Assembly (NCBI GenBank): GCA_033239005.1
Contig: BSQZ01000004.1
Location: 9,792,007 to 9,856,006, forward strand
Direction: 5' to 3'
Origin: Lamellibrachia satsuma
Lineage: Eukaryota > Annelida > Polychaeta > Sabellida > Siboglinidae
DNA: 64,000 nucleotides
Of this stretch, positions 1 through 13,400 are shown in pieces; position 1 is the stretch's first letter, and each line of letters opens with the position of its first letter. Made by a program: the position numbers and the translations under genes. The notes below the pieces were generated by a model. That model was given only the letters and a program-made list of their open reading frames with translations. It did not search any database and was not told the DNA's origin.

Positions 1-933
1 ACCATGAATAGTTCTACAATTATGCCAAATCATTGCAGTGTGCACGGGTGCGGCCATGTCTCAAGTAAAACAGTCAGTCTCAAGGCCCAATAAGCACCGA
101 CTGGGAAAAAATGGGGCCAATTACACAAAATAAATTTTTTTTTTAATATGTTCATCAGAGAAGTCAGGAAGTACTTTGAGGAACTTCATCAGAAAGCAGT
201 GCAACTTTGTCAGTGCAGTAGTTGTAGATGCTAGAGTTGGTGTCCATAATCTGGTACTCCTTTGCTACTGTTCTCATGCTATTCTACCAGCTGGTTATCC
301 CACTTTCGGCTATATAAGGTGTTTTGATGTATATTTTAATGTTTAGTGATGTACTAAAAACAAACTATATAATTAATATTAAAAAGGGATGTCAACAAGC
401 AGCACCAATTCCTATACTATGGCTACTGATTATGTCAAACTGGCGAGAATCTGTTTCGATTTTAACTTTAACTACCTTTATTTACCTGCAACTCTATTAT
501 AGAGATGTATGTATCTATGTATCGACGTTTCTATGAATGGATCACGTTTGCTGTACTTTGGAAACAGTATACATATATGTGGTATATTAAATGAAAGCTA
601 AGATGATATATTTAATACTTATCAATTGTGGAATGCGAAGTTGGCTGAGAACGACATGGGTTGAGACTGATGTAATTCCGTAATTTCACCCATTATCAAG
701 CAAAAAATACTCTTGCTATTTTTGCTCTTAAATCACTTATCACCACATTCAAGCAGCCTATATTTATGAATGATTTATTGCATCCTTACATAATGTTGAC
801 ACCACAAGTTCTGCAGCATCGCCATCGGATTGACCATTGGCATCGCATTGTCTTTTGACACATTTCATAGCTCTGCCTCATCATGCATGTAAGGTTGTGG
901 ACCTGTCGGGAGCTCGGTTGAAATCACCTCAAT
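1..933. other. Flank beyond the IHO1 3' end, nothing coding recognised
   Basis: AT-rich sequence with no ORF worth calling. The short ORF at 324-536 (+) has no recognisable composition or splice context. If the acidic tail at 934 is real, this contains the IHO1 3' untranslated region on the minus strand. Confidence 0.4.
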
Positions 934-985
934 TTAAAAATCAGCCTCTTCCTCAGATATATCCAGTTGTCTGGTTCTTCTATAA
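934..985 (-). CDS. IHO1: Possible IHO1 terminal exon, acidic tail and stop
   Basis: A minus-strand frame ends RQLDISEEEADF and then TAA at 936-934, strikingly like the acidic FDSSDDDGF end of human IHO1. However, no acceptor gives this frame after exon 12, which exits in phase 0. A TGA lies in this frame just upstream, and a second overlapping frame (ESSEELNLIEEPDN) is also open. A missed small exon, a one-base error or real decay could each explain this. Confidence 0.35.
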
Positions 986-1421
986 GATTCAACTCTTCAC
1001 TTGATTCACAATTTGCTGACTGGTCTGGATGGCTCTACTTGACTGATGTCATGGACACTGCCAGCAGTCACTTCAAATTTTTATATTTTGTGTGCACAAA
1101 AGCGTGACTAAAAGGGGCCTTGAACAGGGTGACCAAGAGGGTAAAAAAGCATTTGAATAGCTGGAAAATATTTTTAGACTATATTCAATTCAAACTGTGA
1201 ATAAAAAAGTTAATTTTACTTAGTCTTTAATAGCTTTTCAGTTCATACAAGATTTTTCTTCCTGTGACTGTTGAAACAGACTCAATCTGCTTTCCCTTTT
1301 CACAAAGTGAAATGACGTTTTCTGTACAATGAGGAGTGAAATTCACAAAAAACAGAATACTGTTTTGTAGTCTGCTAAATGTTTCGCATAGAAAATGTAA
1401 AAGCTTAAGCAAAATAATTAC

Positions 1422-1482
1422 CTGGGATGATTCTGAATCTCCAATAGTAAAAAATTGGTCAGATGATCGTTCTTGAAACATC
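1422..1482 (-). CDS. IHO1: IHO1 exon 12
   Basis: Acceptor ttctcctag, donor gtaatt. One base completes Arg, then 20 codons, MFQERSSDQFFTIGDSESSQ, exit phase 0. The SSDQFF..SSQ pattern resembles a Ser-rich motif near the C-terminus of human IHO1. Confidence 0.68.
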
Positions 1483-4400
1483 CTAGGAGAAGAACTTCAA
1501 CTTCAATAAATACTTCAACTCAAAATATATAAAAAGATACTGATTTTATCAATCCAGTACTTAATTCCATAGGTTTTCTTAAAAGAATAGTTCTCTCCAA
1601 ATGTTGAAGTCATCAAGATATGCCTCACTAGAATTAAATAGTTCACCGTGAAGCATGGTCTTCCATGCACCTGTGCCAACCATATATATGGGTCAAAAGG
1701 TCAAATGACAGTTACTACTGGGATCTCACAGGTCCATGTTGCCTACATATTAAGATCCACATCATTTTTCTTAAACTGTACAACAATGCTAACAGTAAAT
1801 TGCAACGTAGACAGTTTAAATACACTAGCATGTATACACATGTATGCCTGCCATGAAATAGGCAGCTCATATGTGAAACTCAATTCAATAAACCATTTTT
1901 AACATCCAGATCCATTCTTTATACTGTATGTATAAATAACAGAAATGTATGATTGCTCATTCTGAGGTCTGATTACCCAATCCAAGTTTCTGAAGTAATG
2001 TTATGCCATAATTCATACACATGAACATATATGTGCAAAGTTACCAGTTTATGGTAAAACAAAGAGTAGTTAATTAAGTTAAAAACCACATACCTAGACA
2101 TGAAAGGCTTTGTTGTCTGTACAGAGTGCACCAATGGTTTGATTCTACAAGCAGACTGCCATCTGTCTGGTTTAGTAGCCTCATTCTGTTTAGGCTCTTC
2201 ATAACCATATGCCTTGTTTCTCACATGATAACCAAAAAAGGGTGACACTGGCTGGTCATCATTGAAGTTGTAAATCGTGGTAGATGTCTTAGTGTTGTAT
2301 GTGTGCGCAATAACAGACTCTACTTGTGAGTTTCTTTCAGATGGATCTAAGGACACACTCATACAGTGACATGATTACTTCTATGCAATATATCTTGTGT
2401 ACACAAATACACACGTTGCAAATATAAGTTGCTAGCAAAGGTTTGGAAACATAACATCAACAACTATACATAGTTGGGATGAACTAATCTGTAACAGGTG
2501 TTGATCACCAGTTACATCATAGTTTATGCATTATTAAAATAATCTGACATTCTTTAGTTTGTTTCACCTTTCATAATTTGGCTGAATTGCATCGAAACAT
2601 TATGTAATACATTTTAAAAATAAAAAATTATTCTGACCTGTGGAGGTTTTTGCAGTAGTGATACCTTGACTTCCTGGGACATGTTTCCTGTTGCCCTCCC
2701 CATTCTTGCTATTGTCACATATGTGGCCACTTGGTTTTTTCCTTCTACCAGAGAAATTACTCTTCCTGTGTCGTTTCCGTTTTTTTACAGCTGGTCTATC
2801 AGCTTCCGACAGTTCAGAAACATTTATCTGCGAAGCAGTCACATTGCTGATATCAGTGTTCTGTTCTGGTATCTGTCGCTGTGGCAATACAGTTGCTATG
2901 GGTGATGGATTGGTCTTGCCGAAGAGGTTACGGGATGTCCAGTTTTTGGCTGCAATAAGGGGTGACACAAATGGTTGACTGGTAGTCAGTGCCCGAGTTG
3001 TGTGACAACTTGCTTCAATGCCATGTTCTGGGCCTGAAATGAGATGTGAAGTAGATGTGTAACCTGATGCCACATTTCTTGTCACTGAGTCTCTGCTCCC
3101 ATGGTGTACATGTTGGCTACATTCATCTAATGCCCCAACCCAACCAAACAAGGGCATAGTAGATGCCTTAGGCTGCTGGAAAGGCGACAAGACAAGAGGG
3201 TGAACACTTGATGTGCAGTAATGTGACTGTTGTTGTTGTCTTGCTGTAAGTTCATCAACTTCCTTCTCATATCTGTTTTTCAACATCACCAATTCCGATT
3301 CATACCTGTAATACAGCAGAGAGCGTTGACCACATAGCACTCAGTGATGAGAAACAAAGTTGCCAAAGGAAACATCTGGCCACCATGGACACTCTTTCTA
3401 TACACACATATCTCAAGTACCAAATATTCTTCATTTTGTTTACAGTGTCTGTAGGAATCGCAAAATAAAATTCTTCCATGAATGATAATTTATTAAAATG
3501 ACATTATGCCTACATGCTCTTCCATGATACAGATGTTCAAGACAATAATTCTGAGTGATTTATGAGTAGCAAAAAGAATAACATGATAAACAGGGAAATC
3601 AAAGCAAGTACATCTTAAATTTTTTTTTATCAAGTTTATGCCGCTGGTCCATGTGTAGGACAAGAGCAGGGCACAACTGACCAAGAATGAATGCACACTC
3701 TTATCCTGTATTACCACGTGTGCTCTTCTTGTGTACAATAACAAAGATGTTTATCCTGCTCATTTAAGCTGCCTAGCATTCCATATGTCCAAGACCTGTC
3801 CCTCAACCAGCGTATGGTCATAGTCATTTAAAGGGAGACACCCTACCTGCAATTAATTTTTTTTAAAGAAATTCTGACCACACAAGAATTGGTAAAATGC
3901 GTACGCTAGTACCAACGGTTGAAATTGTATGCGTGGCAAACTGCCTTTAATTCGGGCTAGGTAGGCTGTCTCTTAATTAACACTGATTGGCTGGAAGTTT
4001 CCACCCTGTATTAATATGCAGCAGTTTGTGCAAATGTATGGCTGCATGATTAACTTAAATATTGGGCCATGACCAGGTCAAAGTCCACCTCCCTCTTAAC
4101 CAATCACAAAGGTATGGTTGTACCAGTAGTGCTGTTGCCTTGCATAACAATTAGTATGCAATCTAATTGCATACATCCATTTATGCAATGCAACAACACA
4201 ACACCATATAGAGTGAAAATGGCCAGAATTTCTTTCTGACATTTATTAACTACCAAATCCCCTGGTTTAAAATTAAACAAATACAAACAAATGTGGGACA
4301 ATAAAGGTAATCAGACATTGCCTCCTTTGTTAAGACAGCACGTTATAAAAAAGGGCCATATTAAGTGTATTACATAAACACTACCGCTTACGGAGCGGTA

Positions 4401-7400
4401 CTACATAAACACTACCGCTCACGGAGAGGTCAACATTCTTCTACATATACATACATATATATATAATATATATATATATATTATATATGCTCAAGAGTAT
4501 TAGCCATTTCAAATTATATCACGGATGTTTCAATTTCTCACTAAAAATTTGCCGTGAAGTTGTGATAGCATTACAAGTGAAATAATAACTATGAAAGCTA
4601 AGAATAATTATCAACCTTAAAACGTCCAAGAATACAGCTGAGAAAACGAAACCTTTAAGTGACAATAAATCAGTGACAGAACTTCAGAAGCAGTTATATA
4701 TTTCATTCACCAATCAAACTCAGTCACATTATCATAAGTTATAAATATCAAATAATAAATGTGCAGGAAGAATGTCAGTCCACAAACAAGGTTTGACTCT
4801 GGCAGAGGCTGTATGGATTCCAATTTTTTAATGTATGTTTCAAAATATTTTTATAGGGAGTATCAGATAAGTAAGTACTGCCTCAATATTTGCAACCACA
4901 TAAGTATTTGCTACATGTTGTCACCTGGGGTATGACTCCTCGACTGTATGACTTGGTTGTTCTGCCTGATACTTTGCTTTTTCTTTCTCTGTTTCCCATA
5001 GATCTTCTATGACCCTGTGTACTTGCTGCTCCTGTTGCTGCCAAGCTGACTCCATCTTCAACAGTGACAGTGGCTGGATGATTCACACAAACTGCTAGTC
5101 TGTAGATCTATTCTATTGCCAACATATTATTACATGAATATCATCAATTTCCAGTAGATATACAAACAAGAAAGGCTGCACACTCAAGCCAAATCATACG
5201 TGGATGCAGCAAGACCATGATGTTGGAAACATGCACAAAAGAACACAGACAACAACGAAGACCAAGATCAAATGAGAACAGTCATGTCAAATAATGTATA
5301 GCACCTTAAACTAAAATAACCAATAGCATTTAGAAACCAAAGATGGCAGCTATAGTTGACCTGATTGATACCAGGCTAATTATTGTCATAAAAAAACATC
5401 ATAAAGTAAAGGTCATGTTTTAGTGATTGATAAATACTAGCTATCTCTGAGACCAGTTCAATTCAATTCAATTATTTCTAACTACAACGGAACTGGTGAA
5501 TACAAACACCCTCAAGGCTTCTCCTGATCAACTCTACTAGGATAGAAACTATAGATTGATTAAACGTACTGAAAGTGTATAATCAAAAGATGGTACTATA
5601 ATTACAAGAACTAAAACATCAAATAATTTGTTTAGCTTTAAAGAGACAGTACAAAACTGGAACAAACATGTTTATTCTTGTACAACAATAAAGACAAATC
5701 AAGTACATTCATACTGTAAGATTGGTTGGCAGATGGAAGGGAGCCAAGATGGAAGTGAAACGGGAAAATAACTGAAATGATATAATAAAATAATCAATGG
5801 AGCGGCAGGTGTCAGTTACTAAATAAGGTGATTACTCCATAAATGTAATCAATTACAGATATGGGAAGGTGAGGCATGTCAGCACATCTAAGGTATAACG
5901 TGTCTGTTTATGCCAGAAGGGTAAAATTTTGCCTTGTTAACCTGTATATTTAATAGTTTACTACAGTAATACTGTACTACCAATTATCAAACTTCAACTT
6001 CAAACGTAAATGTTATATGTATTGATCACTGGTGTGCAGATATGCCCCAGGCTGCTGGGACAGGTATGTGCGAATATACATTATGTATGTCAGGTCTTTG
6101 TTATGAACTCCAATGACTAATTTCAGACTGCACAACATCATACACAGTGAAACTTGCCCATAGTGGACACTGCCGGGACTATGCATTATGTCTGTTATGG
6201 ACAGGTGTCCGTTATGGAAAATTTTATTAAGTGGTGCCATTATAATTTTTACGGTCGCTAGTTGGTACTGTCGTGAACGGTACAAAGCTACAGTTAATAA
6301 AACAATACATGTATACAATAATATGTAGGCCATAAACTTAGTTGGTGAAAAAATAATTAATCCCACAGCGCTACTGGTAGTACTGCATTCCACTGCATGG
6401 AGACCAGGTGGAATATGGGGCCGTAATCGGTCCCATATAATCACAATTTGTTTGAACCCTCTACAAACAAATGACCTGTCAGACAGATAGTAACACTGAC
6501 AAATTTCTCCTTCTTCATTCACTTTGGTTGGAGTTGGAGTGTACACAGCTGGCAGTGGCCTAGGCAAGACGCTCACCTTATTTGGAGCACATTTCTTATA
6601 CTTCTTGATGACATTATGCAGACAGTATGACACAGAATACATACTTGCAAAGTTAGTGGGTATCAGTTGTGGCTCAGCTAGAATGACTCACAGGATTGTC
6701 AATGCACTTGACCTGTTCGCAAGTGACAGGGTGAGTATGAATGGTTGGATCCAAATTCCCTGTCCGTTGTCCACATTGGGCAGGTGACCGCTAAGGACAG
6801 TTAGCGGACAGTGCAAACTAATGGCAAATAATTCGGGACTTTCAAAAGGTGGTGTCCGTTAAACCAGGTTTTATTGTAGTTTGGTTGGTATATCCATAAG
6901 TGTTATTTCGAGATCAAATGCACCTATAAAAATAATATAGGCATAACCAGCTGTGGTTTATATAATACAATGGCCTAAATTTGGTGAAGTGGATGCATGA
7001 TATTGGTCTGTCTCAACTACAACACACGTGGAAAGCCAAGCAATGAAAAAAAACAAAAGGACACAGAATAAAAACAACATTATAATTAACACATTCCATC
7101 TCAAAAACCCATCTCCCACCTATTGTTAGGCTAACTTCCCACCAATTTCCAGCATACCATCCTTGAAACATATTCCTCGTTTTATCGGCATGTTTTCTGT
7201 GTACAACACATGGTAACACAAATGGTATAAAAAATCACAATTAGTTAATTAAGGGTATACATTTTGAAATATCAAAACACATTTTTCGATAATAATTTGT
7301 TTACTTGACCAAAAGATACAGGCTTACATCCATGTTAACAAAGCAATATTATATAGTATGTTATAAGCATAACAAATATTTTTGGTAGTAAACACTATTT

Positions 7401-10400
7401 AAACTAGAAGCGCAAGGGGGTTGCTTAGAGATGCCTCAAGCAGGACAAGAGGCCACTAGTACAGATAAACCAATAACAAAATGTCCGAAAAACATGTCTG
7501 AAGCAGGTTATAGATGCATGTGTTTAAATGCCAGGAGTATAGTAAATAAGAAAAACGAATTAAACATTATGGTAGAAGATACTGACCCTCACATAACTGG
7601 TATTACCGAATCATGGGCCAACCCAGACATAACAGATGCTGAATTAGGATTGACAGAAGAAGGAGAGGGGGAGTTATTTTATAGGTTAAAGAATTTATTC
7701 AGGCTTATGAAATAAAATTAGGAAGGGAAGCAGATTACGATGAAGCTGTTTGGTGCAAAATGGTTTCAGGAAATTCAAAATTAACTATTGGATTAGTTTT
7801 CCGAAGTCCAAACATAAACAAAGAGGATAACACAAAAATACAAAATGCTATAAAAGAAGTTAGTAAAGGGGAATGTATCATAATGGGAGATTTTAACCAT
7901 GGACACATACAAAGGATTTCTCTAGAGAGTGCAGGGGGTGAGGACCAACAATTTCTATTTTTAATTCATAGCTTCCTTACTCAGCACGTGCTAGAACCAA
8001 CAAGGGGAGAAAATGTATTAGATATAGTTTTATCATCACAAAAAGAATTAGCAAAATACATGAACCATTGGGTAACAGTGACCACAATCAAATACATTTT
8101 GACATCAATGTAAAATCAGAAAGTAAAAATAAAAAAACGTATAGAAGAAACTTCCACAAAGGTAGCTATAAAAATATGCAAAGCTAGATTGGAATAACAT
8201 GCTGATGAATAAGACTGCAACTGTATGTTGGAATATTCTGAAGTATGAAATTGCAAGTATCATTGTTCAATTTGTTCCCTTTTAAAAAAAGAAGAATGGT
8301 CTAGAAAGAAACATTTGTCAAAAGAAGCTATTAGAAAAATAGTGTTTAAGCAAACTATGTGGAGGGTTTATAGGCATACCAGAAAGGATGAAGACTATGC
8401 AAATTACAAAGAGGCACTTAACCTAGATACAACTAAAATTAGAAAATCTAAAAGAACCTTTGAAAAACAATTGGCAGGTAATATAAAGAATGACAGCAAG
8501 AGTTTCTATGCTTATGTAAGGAGTAAACAGAAAGTTCAAGATAAGGTCGGACCACTGGAAAACAACAGGGGAAACATAATTTCAGACAGGTTTCAAATGG
8601 CAGAGGTCCTGAATGAGTATTTCAGCTCAGTTTTTACCACAGAAGATATCAGCTCACTTTCAGTTCCGTTTACTACATTTGAGGGCAATAAATCAGAACA
8701 TTTAGGGCAGTTATTTGTAGCTCCTGAAATTATAGCAAAGAAAATTAAGAAGATGAAAGATAATAAATCACCTGGAGTTGATGGGATACCACCAAAACTG
8801 CTTAAGGAAATTGTTGAGCAAATTAGTACACCACTTTCAAAATACCATATAATAGACTACATTGTTAAATATAAACGAATAAATTCCTTTTAACAACTGG
8901 CATGCAGAGCTGTGGCCAGTTACATTACTTTTAATTGTTTATTTCAATTACACTTCTCAAATGTTCAAATCAATTACAATTTGATACCTCATATGCATTA
9001 CAGATGCAATGTGGGGGCCAACTGTTTATTCCAAAAGTTGATTCAGTATTGCGTTGTTGTTGAATTTGGATATTTTGTATACAACTAATAAAAACTGAAA
9101 TACAGCACATTTTATAGGTTTGTTCGAATAATAATAATTGTGATATAAAAAACACTGCAATTAATTATAATTAATGTAACTTTTGTAATTACACAAAATA
9201 TATGTGCAAAATTTATGAAAATACATTTTGATTTGACGAGGTACCTGTGAAAGTTGATAGACAAGACAGTTTTACTTCAATTTTTGCGACTGCCATCATT
9301 GCGATGTTTACTAGAATGAATCCACAAATGATCAACATTAATAGCGAAAAATCATGTATTTGTGTAGGTCCACTGCACTCCTCCCCCAATACACAATGGA
9401 CTGACCCATGATGTGAAGTGCATATGCATACCCAAAGGACATGGAAACATGGACAAAGACAAGGACTTAAGAGTAACACTTAGTGTTGACATGAAAGTTT
9501 CAGAGCAATGTGGTATTGCTGCTTCGAAAGGAAATCAAATTCTAGGCCTATAACGTACAAGAGAAACAGCTGTACAAAGCAATAGTTAGACCACATCTGG
9601 AATATTGTATACAAGCATGGAGGCTGTATTGTAAGAAGGACATAGACAAGGTAGAAAGAATACAACGAAGAGCAACTAAAATGATTCCAGAATTGAGACC
9701 TTATAGTTATGAAAGCCGCTTATCACAATGTGGTTTGACAACACTAGAGACTAGGAGACTAAGAGTAGACCAAATAGAAGTGTTCAAAATAGTGAACGGT
9801 TATGAAGATGTTGATAGGAATATGTTCTTCAAACTTAAAGAAAGCAGTAGTACCAGAGGACACAAAACAGCATTAGTCAAGGAACAGTGTAGGCTGGACA
9901 GTACTCTTTCTCACAGAGGGTGATAAATGAATGGAACAAACTGCCAAATGATTGTGTTAATGTTAGTAGTGTGAATATGTTAAAAAGTAGAATTGACAGA
10001 TATTTGATAAGGGCGGGCTACACATAGATGAGAAAATTGTTGGACTCTCGATAAGCCAATGGCTTCCTTGTCCACTTGCCATCTGGAACTTGTTGTTTGG
10101 GATGGCAATCTTGTTAAAATCTCTTGTTAAAGTTTGTAATTTTACAATGAACATGGTGTGTGTAAAACAATAGTGGTAGGGTCAGGAGACTCCTTTAAGA
10201 CTTACTAGTTGCTATCGAGGAGCCACTTTTTAAATTAAAATATTCGATAAAGGGTAGACACTGAAACATCCCATTGATCTGTGAACCAAATATTAGTGAA
10301 TTAATAAAGTTTATTTGTGCAATGACAACACTAATGACACACATTCCAAAAATGCATAAACACACCAATATGCATACATTTTTGAGAGTGCGAGTTATGT

Positions 10401-13400
10401 ATCAATATATGTATAAAATTACATGAGATTCTGCAAAAACAACATTTTAGTTTCTTAGGAGAGTTCAATTCACAAGCTCAAATGTTCAATGTTTGACTTA
10501 GATACTACTGTAAAACACGGTTTTGAAACCAAATACAACGCGGTTTGGTCAATCACAAGGTGTGCAGACATGCCTCACTGTTTGGACATGCCCCACCTTC
10601 CTCTACTGTTAAAATTTTGAGTACGATTGCACGTATGATTATTTAGAAAACAAGTGTAATTGATTATGATTCCTTTTGTATACAATCATGATAACAATCA
10701 TGATTACATTCAATAACATAACTGGCATAATGAAATAAATAAAAAAACATCATGTTATTATTGTCACCAATGTTATTCAAGACAAAATCAAACCCAATAT
10801 CAAAATACAGTCACTGCCCAAAATAGAATGCACAGCACCATAGTTTGAAATAGCAGTAGTCTCTGGTTACCTCAATTTCAATTGAGCTACCACAGTAGAA
10901 AACAATGGGAGTCTGGGAACCGTTTCACTAAGACAAAGAGCTCATAAGGAAAATCCATCGTAACACAGAATCCACCATAGATTTTTAAGAGCGTTTTCAA
11001 AACGCATTTCACTAAGATGCTAAAAAAAATCCATCATAAGCTAATGATAAAAATTTCCATCATAAGCACCACAGTGTGCACAATTGGGCAAAATAAATAG
11101 AAAAGTTGTCCAAAGGTGGCTGATAATACAACCCATCAAACACTTTCAGGGGTTAGATTTAGAAAGTCATGGAAGGTAGCCAATCAGGCTACCAACCTTG
11201 CAAAGTGAAGTAGCCTGACAGCTTCTTAGGTAGCCCACTTGCTAATCAATACTTTGATGATAGAAAGTAAATACTTTGAAGGTAGAATGTATGAACGACA
11301 TCAATGACAAATAAAAAGCATCAAACAACAAACAGTTTTGAAACATTTATTTTCAAGGCAGGATCAATACAAAATGATACATAATACTGAATAAAATACA
11401 GTATACAATTGTACGTGACAGATTGTTTTGCTTTCATAACATGGTACACCAACAGTCTACGCAAAAGTTTCCAACCGTCACAGGACATCAGGTCCTGTGA
11501 ACTGAAAAGTTTTGCTGATTTTTTACAGGACCTGACTTTAACCTAGCCTAGAGAAACTTTAACCAGGTTCCCGATTAATTCACCAGAAGTGCTCCGCGCA
11601 CCATGTATATATCTACCTATAATGGAGACAGCGTATGTTTTTATGTACGTTTCTATGTATGTTTATATGTGGTTATGTTCACGTTTTCCTCCTAGACAGC
11701 TTGCACCTCGGTCGGCAAACTTTCAAGGATTAATCTACGACCAAACGAATGAAACGTAACGCCTTTATTTTTTCGAAATTCCCCCTATATGAAGGGTTCT
11801 TAGTGGTTTTTATGGTAAATCAAATGTTCGCTGCGTAAAACGTTAACTTCCAACAATCGAACACTTCGGTACGTAAACCATTTGAGAGTATGTAGCGCCA
11901 TATGGGCAGTTTATATTAATTATAGTAGAAAGCTTGCACCCACGTATTGGCCCGAGGTCACAGTACAAAATAAAAAGACAGTAGAAAGCAGATATTCTAC
12001 TATTCTACAACCAATACGAGTATCCATGGGTCTAAATTCACGCGAGATTCAACATTTTGAACATGGTTGTTTCTGGCAATACGTTCAAGCGTATTGATTG
12101 GCCTGAGACATTTGGTAAACATTGCTATCATGACTGTCACACATGAACTACCATGTTATCTTGTCCTGGGGACAGGCATTTTGCTAGTATATATAAAAGT
12201 GGCACCATTATGTATAAACACCTGTATCTTATTTTGATGGTGTATGCTTGCCTAATTTCCTGCTACTTAATTAACAAATCTAACTGTCATTCCTTGGCCT
12301 ATCGGTCACAGAGGGTGACCTAGTGGCGGAGTGACCCCCACCGATACCATGTGAATTGTATATAAGTCAGTAGTGGTACAGATAGTACTGGTAGTGGGTA
12401 GCTGATAGGCATGATTTACTAATTTTGTGTAAACACCTTTTGGGGGCCGGCATGCTTGCTGAGATTATTGGATGTATCTTATTTTGATGGTGTATGCTTG
12501 CCTAATTTCATGCTCCTTAATTAATAAATGTAAATGTCATTCTTTGGCCTATTTCAATCTACGCTGGACTTGTGTTGTTATTTTGCATAAATGAATTTAT
12601 GTGACAGTGGCACATAAAGGATTTTATGCGAGATGACAGGGCAATGAAGGCGATTTGAGGTTAGACCTTTTGTGGTAGAGAGAGTATTGGCCTAATTACT
12701 CGCTCACGCATATGGATACACCAACCACATGACCTAGAGCCAGCCTCTCTCGATTTCCAAGTTAGCTTGTGTCGTTGTGAGACCTTTGCGCTGCAAATAT
12801 TTCCGAATTTCTATTGTTACTGATTATTCGTTATCGCTGAATTTGTTGATTTTATTGCAAGATCAGTTTTGTTGTTCGGTTTATTCCGATCCGTTTGAAA
12901 AATCCCACCCTCCCTCCCTAATATTGTGTTAACAGTTGTTACCCAGTGTTCTCTAATAAATCAAGTGGTGCATTATGTAGGGATACACTGGAACACTGAA
13001 GACAGAGAGGTAGTTCACAAAGTTTTTGAATTTTTTGACGCTTTTCCCTGTTATAGTTTGGTACACGAGGTTCTGCATTAACGCTTTTCCCTCCACTAAT
13101 TTTCAGTAGTGTACGCAGGGTTTTTAGTGCGGGTACTTTTACGAGTACATTTGTGTGGCTGTTTGGCCCTACCTCTCGGTCTGATGGGTTAGTAGTTATT
13201 GGTTGACTAATGTCTAGTGACTAATTGTGTGTTGTGTTTCCATAATGTTCATTATGAATTGTTCAAGAATGTTGGGTGGTTAGCCCACTTTTTTCATTTA
13301 CCATGTTCGGCTGTGGGATCGAGTACCCCAGCCTCTCTGTTTGTACATATATATGTATGGTTAATTCACGGCGGAGTGACCCCCACCGATACCATGTGAA

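Noticed and set aside
6013..6642. 209-codon minus-strand ORF
   Set aside because: No domain, no splice context, irregular composition and intronic position; probably chance in old transposon sequence.
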